From assembly GCA_030762935.1 (NCBI GenBank), contig CM060898.1, forward strand, positions 101,749,281-101,813,280: DNA of 64,000 nucleotides, given 5' to 3'. The position numbers were made by a program, and so were the translations under genes. The stretch comes from Hymenopus coronatus. Lineage: Eukaryota; Arthropoda; Insecta; Mantodea; Hymenopodidae. A model generated the notes under the pieces. It saw nothing but the letters and a program-made list of their open reading frames with translations. It was not told the DNA's origin and did no database searches. Shown in pieces: positions 32,245 through 43,724 of the stretch (position 1 is the stretch's first letter; each line of letters opens with the position of its first letter).

Positions 32245-32803
32245 TTCACATGGAAAAAATTTCGAAAATTTTGCTTTTATCAAAAATGGCTCTAACGGTT
32301 TTGATTAAAATCTCTTATATTTAAGATACTTACTTGACAAATAAACTATATATATTCAATTTTCTGGGAACAATCCCTTAAGACATGTTTATTCTGGATG
32401 AATTTTGCGGAATTTTGCTTAAGATATAGACACAAACTTAACAAAAATGTAGATCTTGTTAAACAGATATCTACAATTTGTTATACAGATTTTTTTCGTG
32501 GAGTTGAGCGTTTTTTTTAGATATTCCTGGTTATTATTAGTTTCAACTTTAAAATACTTATACTTTTCTCATACAGGAATTTGTCAACTCTTGTTCATGC
32601 AAACAAAGGTATTTCAAACACACAGCAACCAGATTTTAAAATATTTTACTATCGATTTAGTGTATCGTATTCCCTTATTTCCCTTTTACTTGCAAGGAAG
32701 CATGTAATAAGGCCCTTTCTGCTAATTTTTACTCGATTAGTTTTAGGTAAATAGAAGAATTAGCTTTTTAACAATGGTGTAGAGAAAGTCATTTGAATAG
32801 AAC
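32245..32803 (-). repeat. Family A fragment, left two-thirds
   Basis: Starts at CACATGGAAAAAATTTCG and ends GAGAAAGTCATTTGAATAGAACACAT. The right third is absent. It abuts the preceding plus-strand copy tail first. Confidence 0.82.
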
Positions 32804-33539
32804 ACATTTTGTGTGGAATGCAATTCATCTATTTGCTATAGTAGTAGATAAATTAAGAGTTGCCTCTATAACGATGGAAAGCATAGTTCAGAATATGAAA
32901 TTTTGCATTTTACCTGTCTGTAGTTATAAGATGCATTAACAATTAGCCAAAGGTACAATTACGTGAAATGATCAACTCCCCTGCAGCACGGTAAACTTTG
33001 TTGTACCAGTTGGTGGTTTGTGGATTCAGTTTGCTCAACAGAAGGGTTGCTATGCAAAGTGTTCACCCCTTACTGGCAAACACATTCAACCCCTTATGTT
33101 TGTGTTGAATAACCCGATACCCGGACACAACTACAATAATTTATTTACGTACGAACAGTAGTCGGATAGTGACGTCAGCATGACTGAGTGCAATCTGCCT
33201 CTCCCCACTTCCAGTTAATTATTCCTTTTTTTACTTATCGCTCGCTTCCAAACATGTCAGCTGATGATGTACGGCCTTGACTTTGTGACAAACGAATTAA
33301 TAAACCTGTGAATGAGCATATGTTGATGTCTTAATGCTGCCGTCGAACTGGGGTCCACGGCTTTGTTAACCAATCATCAGGCTATTTATATAGTGAGGTA
33401 TTCTTCTTCTGTGAACAAATGCCGCGCGAGGTTCTGAGAAAAAATCAAAGGTGGGAGCCGTCTTTGAGTCACAGATTGAATACCTTTCCGGAAACCAGAT
33501 GCATTCATCCTACACAGGGCTGAACAAGAAATTTTGGAT
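32804..33539. other. No recognised feature
   Basis: About 735 bases of non-repetitive-looking sequence. GTGACGTCAGCATGACTGAG near 33170 and AATTAATAAACCTGTG near 33294 stand out but support no gene. 33451-33560 forms part of a chance frame into the mariner. Confidence 0.45.
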
Positions 33540-33788
33540 TTACGAGGGACACTATATTATGAGCATACTAATAAAAAATAGGAATTTGTCGTTGAAAATT
33601 GCTTTATTGTTTCGGGAAATATTTTCCTTTATGATCAAGACACTTTCGCATGTATCAGCCATTTGTCATAGCATTATTTCCAATCGGCTTGAGACCCACA
33701 AAACATGGTTTTTGAACGCATTAACGGCATCTTCTGCCTACGTCAATCATTGTTCGCGTATTTTATTCTTGATATTCGGGAATAAAAA

Positions 33789-34549
33789 TCTGATGTGTTC
33801 CATTCACATGACTTTCTCTATATCACTGCTTATTACTTGCTTCCTTGTTAGTAGAAGCAAAATAAGGGGGTACCATAGCTTAAAGTGATAGCCAAAAGCT
33901 GGTTGCTCTGCGACTGAAGTTCTTTTGTTTGTATGGACACGAGTTCACAAAGTCTTTATAGCTGAAAAAAAACAAGGAATATCTAAAAAAACAATCAACT
34001 CCACGAAAAAAATGTATATAACATAAATTGTGTGTTTTAAGGTGCTCTACATTTGTTGTGTGCTAAATTTTTGTCCATCTCTTACGGTTTAGCAGTTATG
34101 CAAAATTCCGTAAAATTGACCGAGAATAAAGTAGTCTTCAGAGGCTATTCCCAGAAAATTCAAAATATACATTTTATTTGTCATGTAAATATCTTTAATA
34201 TACGACATTTTAATCAAAATCGTTAGCCATTTTTTAGAAAACCAAACTTTTCGAAAAAAGTTCCATGTAAAGAGTAGTTTGGGGTGGGGGGATTTTTCTC
34301 AAAATCTTCGTGTCCCATCCCTGAAAGATACTATACTTAAATACCAAGTTTGGTATTTTACCGACTTTTCGTTTTTGAGTTATCGTGTTCACACACACAC
34401 ACACACACACACGGACGTTTTTCTGAAAATACTTTTTTTGCATACAGGGGACCCTAAAACATATATTTCCGGTGAAATCTCGGTATCGAATTTTTTAGTG
34501 GAGTGCAATACCTTCTCTATACACTATACATAGCACGTATACAGAAAGT
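33789..34549 (+). repeat. Family A copy, complete, 761 bp
   Basis: TCTGATGTGTTCCATTCACATGA to ACTATACATAGCACGTATACAGAAAGT. It has a deletion of about 60 bases near the left end (CACTGCTTATTACTTGC). Five A lie on each side; the sibling mariner at 45747-45751 has one A5 at the same site. Confidence 0.93.
34389..34412. repeat. (CA)n microsatellite, about 11 units
   Basis: Pure CA at the family A internal site, flanked by ATCGTGTT and GGACGTTTTTC. Confidence 0.95.
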
Positions 34550-34885
34550 AAAAAGAAGTAACTGAGTGTCAAATCAGAACTGTATTGGAGATGAATCATC
34601 AATTCGACTTTCTGAGTATTCAAATAGTCGGTTGTTAGACGAGATGTGCGAGTAGTCGTATTGTCTTGATGAAGAACAATCCGAAGGTACTTGATTGTTT
34701 TCCTTATTTCTCGGAAGACTTCCAGCAAACAAATGGTTATGGACCATTCAGAATTGACTTTTATATGTTTTTCTATATATATACCGAGTCTGAATTTTGC
34801 GGATTTGAGGAAGAAAATTAAAAATGAATACATGTTCCTATTCTTGTTGCCTAGATATTTGATATATGCCCATTAATGTTGTTAT

Positions 34886-35020
34886 TTTTCAATGGTGGAT
34901 GATGGTAGAGGGATTGAAGATGGAGCACCGGTGGAATGCGATGGCGGGGGAAACCGCAGAACCCGGAGAAAACCCGCCCCTGCGTCACTTTGTCCATCTC
35001 AAATCCCACAAGCGATTGCT
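34886..35020 (-). repeat. SINE-2 fragment
   Basis: Top strand GATGGAGCACCGGTGGAATGCGATGGCGGGGGAAACCG, then CCGGAGAAAACCCGCCCC and CAAATCCCACAAGCGATTGCTT, the minus-strand SINE-2 body. The tRNA-like head is lost. Confidence 0.8.
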
Positions 35021-35543
35021 TAAATGTATTTCGCAACATGTTCAAAGTGCACTTTGGTTTTTCCACCACAGAATCTTAATATTATAACAAATGACTTTTT
35101 GAATTAATTTTCAAAGTAAGTAAAATTATGTATTTTTATTAGCAAAATTAATGATTCCACAAAAAGTATGAAAAAGTATGAACGAGTAATTTATCATAAG
35201 TTTTCCTCCAGTAATATTTTATTAATTTGAATTTCATTTGATAATTTTAAAGTGTTATTTCCGGACGGTAGATATGAAGTTTTGTTATCAAATTTTGAAA
35301 ACTAAAGCGCAAGGAGTTTTTTGGTAGAGTAGTTAAAAAATCAAATATTAATTTTCTCAAAAAGTATAACAGTTATTTATCTCAAAATCTCAGAATTAGT
35401 TCAGAGGTACTTAGTAAAAAATGAACGTAATTGTTTACAAAATATTGAATTTGAAGTTTCCACAGGTTGGTCGTCGTAAAAAAAAAAAAAAAGGCATTTC
35501 AGAAATATTTTGATCTGCTGACTTCCATTATACGAAAATTATT
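35021..35543. other. No recognised feature; AT-rich
   Basis: Strongly AT-rich, with a 15-base A-run near 35479. No ORF and no recognised repeat. Confidence 0.5.
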
Positions 35544-35670
35544 ACTTTCTCTACACGTATATACAATGTACATAGTAGGGAGAGAAGGTACTGCATTCCA
35601 CCGATAAATTTCACCGAAATACATTTTTGAGGACACCTGAATCCATAAACATATTTATAGAAAAAGGTAC

Positions 35671-35895
35671 GGCCAAGTGTTTAGGCTGCTCGACTCGCAC
35701 ATAGATAGCCCGGGTTCGATTCCAGGGGACCACATGCGAGATTTGTTGTGGGCGAAGCAGCGTCTGGGCAGGATTTCTCCGGGTCCTCCGGTTTACTCCA
35801 CTATTCATTCTACCTGTTATTCCATACTCATTTCATATCATCCAATGTATTACTTTCATACCAGGCATTGGGCGGTGCTAAGTCCTACATAGTAA
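35671..35895 (+). repeat. SINE-3 copy
   Basis: Head GGCCAAGTGTTTAGGCTGC with TCGACTCGCACATAG and B-box CCCGGGTTCGATTCC. Body GATTTGTTGTGGGC, GGGCAGGATTTCTCCGGG and CTCCGGTTTACTCCAC, then TTTCATATCATCCAATG, ending GGTGCTAAGTCCTACATAG. Clear A- and B-box spacing of a tRNA-derived SINE. Confidence 0.85.
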
Positions 35896-36089
35896 GGAAG
35901 TTTTCATTCGCTTTTCCTTTGTTCTACTCCTTTCCATGTGAAGATAACAAAGTTTTAATGACGTTGCATAGCGATGTTTCTAAAAGTTTGGATTATTACT
36001 TTAGCCTAATATTTTCCCCTATTTCCCTTCTACTTAAAAGAAACTAAATAATAAAATCATTTCTGTAAATGTTATCCTGATTAGCACAA

Positions 36090-36090
<1 letters not shown>

Positions 36091-36158
<68 letters not shown>
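36091..36158. repeat. (GT)7(TA)n compound microsatellite
   Basis: GT units at 36091-36104 followed by about 27 TA units. It grew from the TAGCACAAAGTAAATAGAAG block of an inverted family A copy, not from the usual CA site. Confidence 0.96.
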
Positions 36159-36161
<3 letters not shown>

Positions 36162-36224
36162 TATGCTTTTGTAACAATGTTTGCAGAGTAGCTAGAAAAG
36201 GTCGTATGAATAGAACACATCCGA

Positions 36225-36511
36225 TTTGTGTTTTCATTGCTAGAGATGACACTTCAGTTTCAATATAGAGTCCTATATTTCTGAACCTTCGGCAAGAGGG
36301 GTAAAGGTCCTGTTTGTAATCTGTTATGTGGGAGGAGACAGCCTACACAAATCAAGTTTTCCAGGACTTGATGAAGTCCCCAGAGAACAGTTCTAACTCC
36401 AGCCCCCGCCGATCTTTCTGCAAGAGTGTATTATACAAAGAGCGATGATGTACTTTGTTGGGGCATGGATCGCAAATATGAACTAAAATACTGATGAAAT
36501 AGTACAAAAAA
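36225..36511. other. No recognised feature
   Basis: Non-repetitive-looking sequence with a GC-richer middle (AACTCCAGCCCCCGCCGATC near 36400). No ORF is supported. Confidence 0.45.
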
Positions 36512-37336
36512 TCTTATGTGCTCCATTCACATAAATGTTTCTAAATATCTGCAACAAATTAGTGTTAAAAAGCTTATTCTTCTATTTAATTTATGCTAAT
36601 CGAGAATAAAATTAACAGAAATAGTCGCATTACTTGCCTCCTTGTAAGTAGAAGCAAAATAAGAAAGTACCATTGTCTAAAGTGATAGTCAAAAGCTGGT
36701 TGCTATGTGACTGAAGCACCTTTGTTTGTATGGACAAGAGTTGACAAATTTCTATATGAGAAAAGAATCAGTTTATTAAAGCTGAAACCAATAACAAGGA
36801 ATATCTAAAACACGATCAACCCCACGAAAAAAATGTACATGACATAAATTGTGTTTTATTGTGTTCTACATTTTTGTGTAGTAAGTTTTTATTTATCTCT
36901 TACGTTTACCGTATGCAAAATTCAATAAAAACCATCCAGAATAACATGATCTTTAGAGCCTATTCCCAGAAAATTCAACATATACATTTTATTTGTCATG
37001 TAAATATCTTAAATATGAGAGACTTTAATCAAAATAATTTGAGCTATTTTTGAGAAAATCTAAATTTTCGAAATTTTTTCCATGTAAAGGACAGATTAGG
37101 TTGAGTGGATTTTCTTGAAAATTTTTGTGTCGCATCCTTGGAAGATACCGAACTTAAATACCAAGTTTTTGAGCTAAGCTGTCCACAGACGCACACATAC
37201 ACACTGACTTTTTCCAAATTTTTTTTTGATTCAGATGGACCCGGAACATGTATTTTCGGTCAAATCTGGATATCAAATTTTTAAGTGCAATACAGTACCT
37301 TTTCTATATACTAGGTACATAGCACATGTAGAGATA
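36512..37336 (+). repeat. Family A copy, complete, 825 bp
   Basis: TCTTATGTGCTCCATTCACAT to TATATACTAGGTACATAGCACATGTAGAGATAAT. The CA position is short (CACACATACACACTGAC). Lacks the GCCGACTTTTCG block before the tract. Confidence 0.88.
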
Positions 37337-38891
37337 ATATTAGATTACTATAGTGTTGAACATAACTTGAAATATGTATGGGGCACATAAAGTATATATT
37401 TGTGTTAAATTCACACTACTTTAACTGTCCTGTCTTTTAATTCTGCATAGCTATCACACATTATTCTTACAAAAGCGTATCCTTTTACGTACATTATTTT
37501 AATTGCGATAAAGTTTACATAAAAGTTTTATTACAGATTTCATTACAGAAACAAAATATGGGCAGTCAGATGTTTAATCATTTGTCGTTATACAGGCTAT
37601 TAGGGTATACATGCAGATATAGTAGAATCCAGAAATAATGGGTTGCTAGGAGACATGCTTTACCCTCGCGGTATATCGAAATGTGAACTTGGAAGTGACA
37701 AAGGTGATCCTGCGGGGGGAGGGGGACAATTCGTGCATTAATTAATTGCAGTAACTATAAGGTATGTGAAAGTACAGCATTTTAAATGCAATTACTCACC
37801 AGTTGTACACATTTTATATTAACCAAACTTTGCACTGTCTTAAAGCAATCGGTAACTTTTGTTTGGAGTATTAATTCAAAAAGATTTTTTCCGAGTATTG
37901 TTTGAATTGTAGCAAATGTCAATGCTAGGGGTGTGGTGAGGGCAAAAATTATTCTGTAGACCGCTCTTTGAAGAATTTTTTTAAAATCAGTTTTCTAAAG
38001 TAAAAGAGAAATACAAACAAATAAAAAGTACGGTGTTGTTTCGCGTGACATACTTTCCCCCTTGTTAAATCTAAATCCGTGGTGTTTCGGAGCGCGCTAT
38101 TTCGATCTTCTACTATATTTGCATTGGTAATTCAGAATAATGTAATAAAAAACGTTACATTAATATTTTTAGACTTCTAACTTTACTTAATAAATGTAAT
38201 ATGTTTTCAGGTTGGTTATCACCTGCAAGTAGGCGTGGCATATGCAAGACATACGTGTTTATTTTCTCTGAGACTGGGGGTCGGAAGGCGTAACATTAAG
38301 TCGGCATGCCTCACTGAAAGAATGCTTTGAGTTTGAATGTTTTCTGCAAAGACAATTATCCCACAATACCTAGGCCCACAGGACAAGTATTGAAGTGTAC
38401 AAACTTGGAAGCAAAACGAATGGTCTATAGTGACAGGCGTTGTTCATTTCACCGCGCAGCTCAGACCATACAAAACACATCAGATAGTAAGTTATGGCAT
38501 TATTTTTTTGGGAAAAGTTTAGACGCAGAGAAAAGACAACTAACACAATGAAGTGGATGAAAATTAAAATAACGTTTATCAAAATATCTATACCCCTAAC
38601 ATTGCGAGAAACAACTTCACAAAATGGCAAGGTGTTATAAAAATTAAAGCAATAACATACATATATACGAAATGCCTCTAGAACAATAAAAGTCATGTGA
38701 AATAAATTTTAGATATATTTTAAAAGGGTTATATTTTGTGTCCAGTAAGTGTTTCTCTATATCTTAAGGTATTCAGCTATAATAAATTATAGGAAATTCC
38801 ATAATAGAGAAGAGAACTTTCTAAGAAAGTTCAACATATACATATTAATGACAATGTTAATATCCTAAATATGTTATTTTTAAAATAAAAA
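37337..38891. other. Longest stretch without a recognised repeat
   Basis: About 1.55 kb matching none of the window's repeats. Includes GCGGGGGGAGGGGGAC at about 37714-37730 and small frames (for example 38327-38551, 74 codons; 38370-38696 minus, 108 codons). I find no domain, signal peptide or splice-like pattern that supports coding. The 38720-38880 part (CTATATCTTAAGGTATTCAGC, AGAAAGTTCAACATATAC) may be a very old family A remnant. Best candidate for single-copy sequence. Confidence 0.45.
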
Positions 38892-40632
38892 TCTGATGTG
38901 TTGCATTCAAATGACTTTCTCTATATCTCTGCATTTAATTATTTTTAAAAAGCTTATGCTTCTATTTACTTCCTGCTAATCGAGAAAAAATTAGCAGAAT
39001 AGACTTAATACTTGCTAACTTGTAAGTAGAAGCGAAATAAGGAAGTACCTTAAATTAAAGTGATAGTCAAAGGCTGGTTGCTATGTGACTGAAGTTCCTT
39101 TGTTTGTATGGACGCGAGTTCACAAAGTCCTGTATTAGAAAAGTATTAGTTTTTTATAGCTGAAACCAAAAACAAGGAATATCTCAAAAACAATTACCTC
39201 CACGAGAAAAATGTATATAACATAAATTGAGTGTTTTAAAGTGCTCTACTTTTGTTGTCTGGTAAGTTTTTGTCAATTTCTTACGGTTTAGGAGACATGC
39301 AAAATTCCGTAAAATTGACCCAGAATAAAGTAGTCTTCAGAGGATATTCCCAGAAAATTCAAAATATACATTTTATTTGTCAAGTAAATGTCTCTAATAT
39401 AAGATATTTTAATCAAAATTGTTAGAGCCATTTTTTGGAAAATCAAACTTTTCTAAAAAAAGTTCTATGTAAAGGGTAGTTTGGAGTGGGGGAATTTTTC
39501 TCAAAATCTTCGTGTCGCATCCCTGGGAGATACTAAACTTAAATACCAAATTGGTATTTTACCGACTTTTCGTTTTTGAGTTATCGTGTTCACGGGCACA
39601 CGGACACACCCACACACACGGACCTTTTTACTTTCTCCATACGCACTCTGTACATAGTGTATAGAGAAAGTATTGCACTCCACCAAAAATTCGATACCGA
39701 GATTTCACCGGAAATATATGTTTAAGGGTCCCCAATATCCAAAAAAAGCATTTTCACAAAAAGGTCCGTGTGTGTGTGTGCGTGTGTGTGTCCGTGTGTG
39801 TCCCGTGTGTCTTTGAACACGATAACTCAAAAACGACAAGTCGGTAAATTACCAAACTTGGTATTTAAGTTTAGTATCTTCCAGGGATGCGACACGAAAG
39901 TCTTGAGAAAAATCCCCCCACTCCCAACTACCCTTTACATGGAACTGTTTTCGAAAACTTTGATTTTCTCAAAAATGGCTCTAGCGATTTTGATTAAAAT
40001 TTCGGATATTAAACATATTTAACTGACAAATGAAATGTATATCTTGAATTTTCTGGGAATATCCTCTGAAGAGTAGTTTATTCTGGATGAATTTTACTAC
40101 ATTTTGAATGACTGCTAAACCGTAAGAGATGGACAAAAGCTTACTGCACAAAATAATGTAGAGCACTTTAAAACACACAATTTATGTTATTTACATTTTT
40201 TCGTGGAGTTCGTCGTTTTTGTGACATTCGTTATTTTTGGCTTCTGATATGAAAAACGTATACTTTTCTCATACAGGAACTTGTTAACTCCTATCCATAT
40301 AAACAAAGGAACTTCATTGACATAGCAGCCAGCTTTTGACTATCACTTTAACCTACGGTTGTCCCTTATTTCGCTTCTACTTACAAGGAAGCGAGTAATA
40401 AGGCTATTTCTGCTAATTTTTTCTGATTAGCATAAAGTAAATAGAAGTATAAGCTTTTTAAGAATTATTTGTTGCAGGGATATGGAGAAAGTCACGTGAA
40501 TGGTACACATCAGATTTTTTTTGGATACAGGGGACCCTAAAACATATATTTCCGGTGAAATCCCGGTATCGAATTTTTTGGTGGAGTGCAATACCTTTTT
40601 TATACACTGTACATAGTACGTATAGAGAAAGT
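38892..40632 (+). repeat. Family A copy split by another complete family A copy
   Basis: Outer copy: 38892-39629 starts TCTGATGTGTTGCATTCAAATGA and breaks after CACGGACCTTTTT. It resumes at 40515 with TTTTGGATACAGGGGACCC and ends ATACACTGTACATAGTACGTATAGAGAAAGT at 40632. Both parts are the young subtype. Confidence 0.92.
39630..40514 (-). repeat. Family A copy, complete, 885 bp, nested in family A
   Basis: ACTTTCTCCATACGCACTCTGTACATAGTGTATAGAGAAAG at the left and CACGTGAATGGTACACATCAGA at the right. Sits in a T-run of the outer copy. About 10 target bases (the outer consensus CTGAAAATGC) are missing at the junction. Confidence 0.95.
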
Positions 40633-40659
40633 AAAAGTCCATACAGTCGCTTTTGGGTG

Positions 40660-40815
40660 AATAAAGGGTACTTTATAAGAGTAACTATGGAACTAGGTTT
40701 TCTTTAAAATCTTCATTTCGCATCTTTGGAAGATATTGGCTATGAATTCCAAATTTGGCATTTATACAACGTTTCGTTTTTGAGCTATGCTGTTCACAAA
40801 CACATGCATACACCC

Positions 40816-40852
<37 letters not shown>

Positions 40853-40950
40853 TAGATGTACACAGGATCCTTCTAAAATGCTTTACTTAGGATTTAAGAG
40901 GCCTTAAAACATATGTACATCAGGAGTTTACTGTAGAACTAAATGTGTAG
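40660..40950 (+). repeat. Family A fragment with a GA/GACA tract
   Basis: AGGGTACTTTATAAGAGTAACTATGG, then the CATCTTTGGAAGATATTGG and TTTCGTTTTTGAGCTATGCTG blocks. CACATGCATACACCC is followed by (GA)n at 40818-40838 and GACAGACAGACA. It breaks off before the palindrome. Confidence 0.75.
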
Positions 40951-41019
40951 TATAGCTATATCTCAAACATTTAAATATATAAAATGTAGCATATATAAGA
41001 GTATTATGATTTATTACGT

Positions 41020-41719
41020 GAATTTCACTGTCTATTTTGCAAGAAACTGTTCTTACAATTGCTTATTCTTCTCTATATTCTGTGCTAATCGACATAAGCA
41101 TTACCAGAAATGTTCTTATTACTTACTTCCTTGTAAATTGAAGGTAAATAAAGGAATACGTTAGGCTAAAACGATACTCAAATCTCTTAAGAGATGCTCG
41201 CTATATAATTACTTTGAAAATCCTTTCACGCTCTTTAAATGCCTAGGTAGAAGAAAAGGACTTCTCATTTGAATCATTATAAATATTGGAAAGTTTAAAT
41301 CAGAAGCAAGGAACTCCACATTTGTTAGCTCCACACAAATGTATTTTTCATGAATTGTCTAATTTAAAAAGTTCTACCTTTACTGTTTGCAGTAGGATAT
41401 TAGCAACTTATTACGGCTTACAAATTATGCAAATGTTATCCAGAATAAAGATAGCTTCAGAGACTCTTTTGAGAAAACTCAAAATAAGCATTTTATTACA
41501 GATGTAAATATCGTCATATACGGGTTTTAATCTAATTATTGGTTATTTTAAATAAAAACGAAACTTTCGAAATGTCCTCCATGTAAATGGTAGTTAGTTT
41601 AAAGGGACTTTCTGAAAACTTTGTGTTGCATTCTAGGAAGATACTGAACATACACCAACAGTTATGCTGTCCACACACACACCCACACACCACACTAGAC
41701 ACACACACATTGACTCTTA

Positions 41720-41750
<31 letters not shown>

Positions 41751-41890
41751 TTTTTTATTCAGGAGTATTATAACGTATATTGCCAGTGAAATCTTTGGAT
41801 CGAATTTTTGGGAGCAATGCAACCTACTAAGTATAAGTAATAAACTTTCAACAAGAATAATCTCTGAAAAGGATGGATGGTAGAGAAAGA
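41020..41890 (+). repeat. Family A copy, near full length, old
   Basis: Begins ACTGTCTATTTTGCAAGAAACTG and carries GCTAATCGACATAAGCATTACC, CCTTGTAAATTGAAGG, TTATTACGGCTTACAAATTATGC and CTCCATGTAAATGG. Its CA tract is followed by a TA tract (41718-41750). The right-end palindrome is lost, with GGTAGAGAAAG near 41880 remaining. Confidence 0.8.
41718..41750. repeat. (TA)n microsatellite after the CA tract
   Basis: About 15 TA units with one GT interruption, directly downstream of the family A CA tract. A second TA tract lies at 41891-41919 after the end of the copy. Confidence 0.95.
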
Positions 41891-41959
41891 TATATATATA
41901 TACATATATATATATATACCGCAACTGATTTATTTATTTTTACTGAATATGAACATTAA

Positions 41960-42240
41960 ATTTGTTTATTTATTTATGTCGCTCTTTAACTGATGTGGTA
42001 CTTGGCGTTCCATTTTATATTGAGGATAAAAGACCGCTTAATTATGCTCAGAGGCTGCTTTATCAGGCTTGGGGTTCTTTTACGTACCGTAAATCTACGA
42101 CACCGGCTTTACTTACCCTTCGAAGGAAGCCTGGTTAAGAATATTTACTTTCGAAAAAAGTTATCACTCTCCGCTGGGTTTGAACCCGTTACCTTGAGAA
42201 TCAGAAGCTGGCATACAACCCCTAAATCACGAGGATGACT
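41960..42240 (-). repeat. SINE-4 copy
   Basis: Top strand: GCTCTTTAACTGATGTGG, AAAGACCGCTTAATTATGC, TTTTACGTACCGTAAATCTACGAC, ACCCTTCGAAGGAAGCC and B-box complement GGGTTTGAACCCG. The minus-strand head near 42230 is degraded (GTCATCCTCGTGATTTAGGGG). Confidence 0.82.
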
Positions 42241-42637
42241 TACGAAATATGAAATTATATGTGCCACTTTTGATGATACTTATTTCATTTTTACTTTTAC
42301 CTCTTTACACGCTTTCTCCCACTAACGCTTTTCCAACGCCTGGAAGTTATGCGTCCCTGAGGGCCACAAATCCTTCCAGCTGCTGGAAACTGGAGGGAGC
42401 TCCCGGTTCACGGAAAAGGTGGTGTAAAGATGAGAGAGAATAAAAGTTAAATACCTGCAGATAACATCTTTGAAATGTGATTAAAAATGGTCTTGTAAGT
42501 TAGTCTTTAGTGGCTTAGAACACTGGTTTATTTTATAAAAACAAAATCTCATCTCTTAAGGAGTCCACAGTTTGCTTTATCCATTATTTATTATCATAGC
42601 TATGTACAAATTATATATTGAATGCTTATTATTTTCT
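42241..42637. other. No recognised feature
   Basis: A 64-codon frame at 42249-42443 starts MKLYVPLLMILISFLLLP, which would pass as a signal peptide, followed by a Pro/Ser-rich stretch. It is short, isolated and has no recognisable mature domain, so I do not call a gene. Confidence 0.35.
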
Positions 42638-42755
42638 GTAGAGAAGGTAGAAGTAATGCATACCACACAAGTTCAGTAGAGACTACACAAATGCATGTTT
42701 TGAGGACCACTGAATAAAAGACATTATCAGATAAGGATTCATGTGATGGATAGCT
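42638..42755 (-). repeat. Family A right-end fragment
   Basis: CTGTAGAGAAGGTAGAAGTAATGCATACCACAC, ACACAAATGCATGTTTTGAGGACC and a short tail. No GT tract. Abuts an oppositely oriented fragment. Confidence 0.7.
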
Positions 42756-42889
42756 TATAGTTAGAGGATTTCCTTCAGAATCTTATTGCTGTATTCTTGG
42801 AAGATACTAAACATAAATATCAAGTTTGTCTTCTCGTTTTTGAGCTATGCTGTCCACAGACACACACTTACGTGCGCGGACCTTTTTCT
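42756..42889 (+). repeat. Family A middle fragment
   Basis: TTCTTGGAAGATACTAAAC, TTCTCGTTTTTGAGCTATGCTGTCCACAGACACACAC and GCGGACCTTTTTC. It is cut at its T/A-run by the next copy. Confidence 0.75.
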
Positions 42890-42896
42890 AAAAAAA

Positions 42897-43719
42897 TCTT
42901 ATGTGCACCATGCACATGAATTTCTCTATATCCCTGCAACAAATTATTCTTAAAAAGCTTATGATTCTATTTACTTCATGCTAATTTAGAAAAATTAGCA
43001 GAAATAGTCTTATTACCTTCTTCCTTGTAAGTAGAAAGGAAATAAGGGAGTAGCATAGGTTAAAGCGATAGTCAAAATCTGGGTACTATGTGACTGAAGT
43101 TGACAAGTTGACAAATTCCTGTATGAGAAAAGTAAAATTTTCGACCCTGAAAAAAAAACAAGAAATATCTCAAAAACGACTAACTCTAAGAAAAAAAATG
43201 TATACAACATAAATTGTGTGTTTTATTGTGCTCTACATTTTTTGTGCGGTAAGTTTTTGTCTATCTCTTACGGTTTAGCAGTTATACAAAATTCCTGAAA
43301 ATTCACTGAGAATAAAGTAGTCTTTAGAGGCTATTCCCAGAAAATTCAAAATATACATTTTATATATGATATTTTAATCAAAATCGTTAGCCATTTTTAG
43401 AAAATAAAAATTTTTGAAAAAAGTTACATGTAAAGGGTAGTTTGGGGTGGGTTTATCTTTCACAAAAGCTTCGTGTCGCATCCCTGGAAGATTCTAAACT
43501 TAAATACCAAGTTTGGTATATTTTATCGACTTTTCGTTTTTGAGTTATCGTGTTCACAGACACACGGACACACACACCCACGGGCCTTTTTCTGAAAATA
43601 CTTTTTTTAGATAAAGGGGCCCTAAAGCATATTTTTCTGGTGACATCTCGGTATCGAATTTTTAGGTGGAGTGCAATACCATCTCTATACACTATGCACA
43701 GAGTTCGTATAGAGAAAGT
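42897..43719 (+). repeat. Family A copy, complete, 823 bp, young type
   Basis: TCTTATGTGCACCATGCACATGA to ATACACTATGCACAGAGTTCGTATAGAGAAAGT. It lies directly on the A-run that ends the preceding fragment. The CA tract is short (CACACACACCCACGGGCC). Confidence 0.92.
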
Positions 43720-43724
43720 AAAAA

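Larger units (their letters stand above)
33540..34790 (-). mobile_element. Mariner, irritans-like, 3' part, carrying a family A insertion
   Basis: Minus-strand element, truncated at its 5' side. The edge TTACGAGGGACAC at 33540 parallels the sibling copies. On the minus strand 34560-34770 reads SEWSITICLLEVFREIRKT, then RIVLHQDNTTTRTSRLTTDYL and VELMIHLQYSSDL. This is the second catalytic Asp region (HHDNA.SH) and the start of the third (YSPDLAP) of mariner, with the third motif mutated to YSSDL. Family A copy 33789-34549 splits it at an A5 run. It is not functional. Confidence 0.85.
35544..36224 (-). repeat. Family A copy interrupted by a SINE-3
   Basis: Right end ACTTTCTCTACACGTATATACAATGTACATAG through TATAGAAAAAGGTACG, then SINE-3 (35671-35895), then the left half from about 35905 ending GTATGAATAGAACACATCCGA. 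The middle blocks are missing, so a deletion accompanied or followed the insertion. A (GT)(TA) tract replaces part of the left half. Confidence 0.8.

Noticed and set aside
36091..36158. CRISPR or satellite array
   Set aside because: It is a simple (GT)(TA) microsatellite. No array of spaced direct repeats occurs anywhere in the window.
38370..38696. Minus-strand 108-codon frame as a host gene
   Set aside because: Hydrophobic and Phe/Ile/Val-rich as expected for AT-rich random sequence, with no recognisable family and no supporting context.
42249..42443. Small secreted peptide gene (signal-peptide-like start)
   Set aside because: Only 64 codons. The hydrophobic start is easily produced by AT-rich DNA, and there is no cysteine pattern or conserved mature part.
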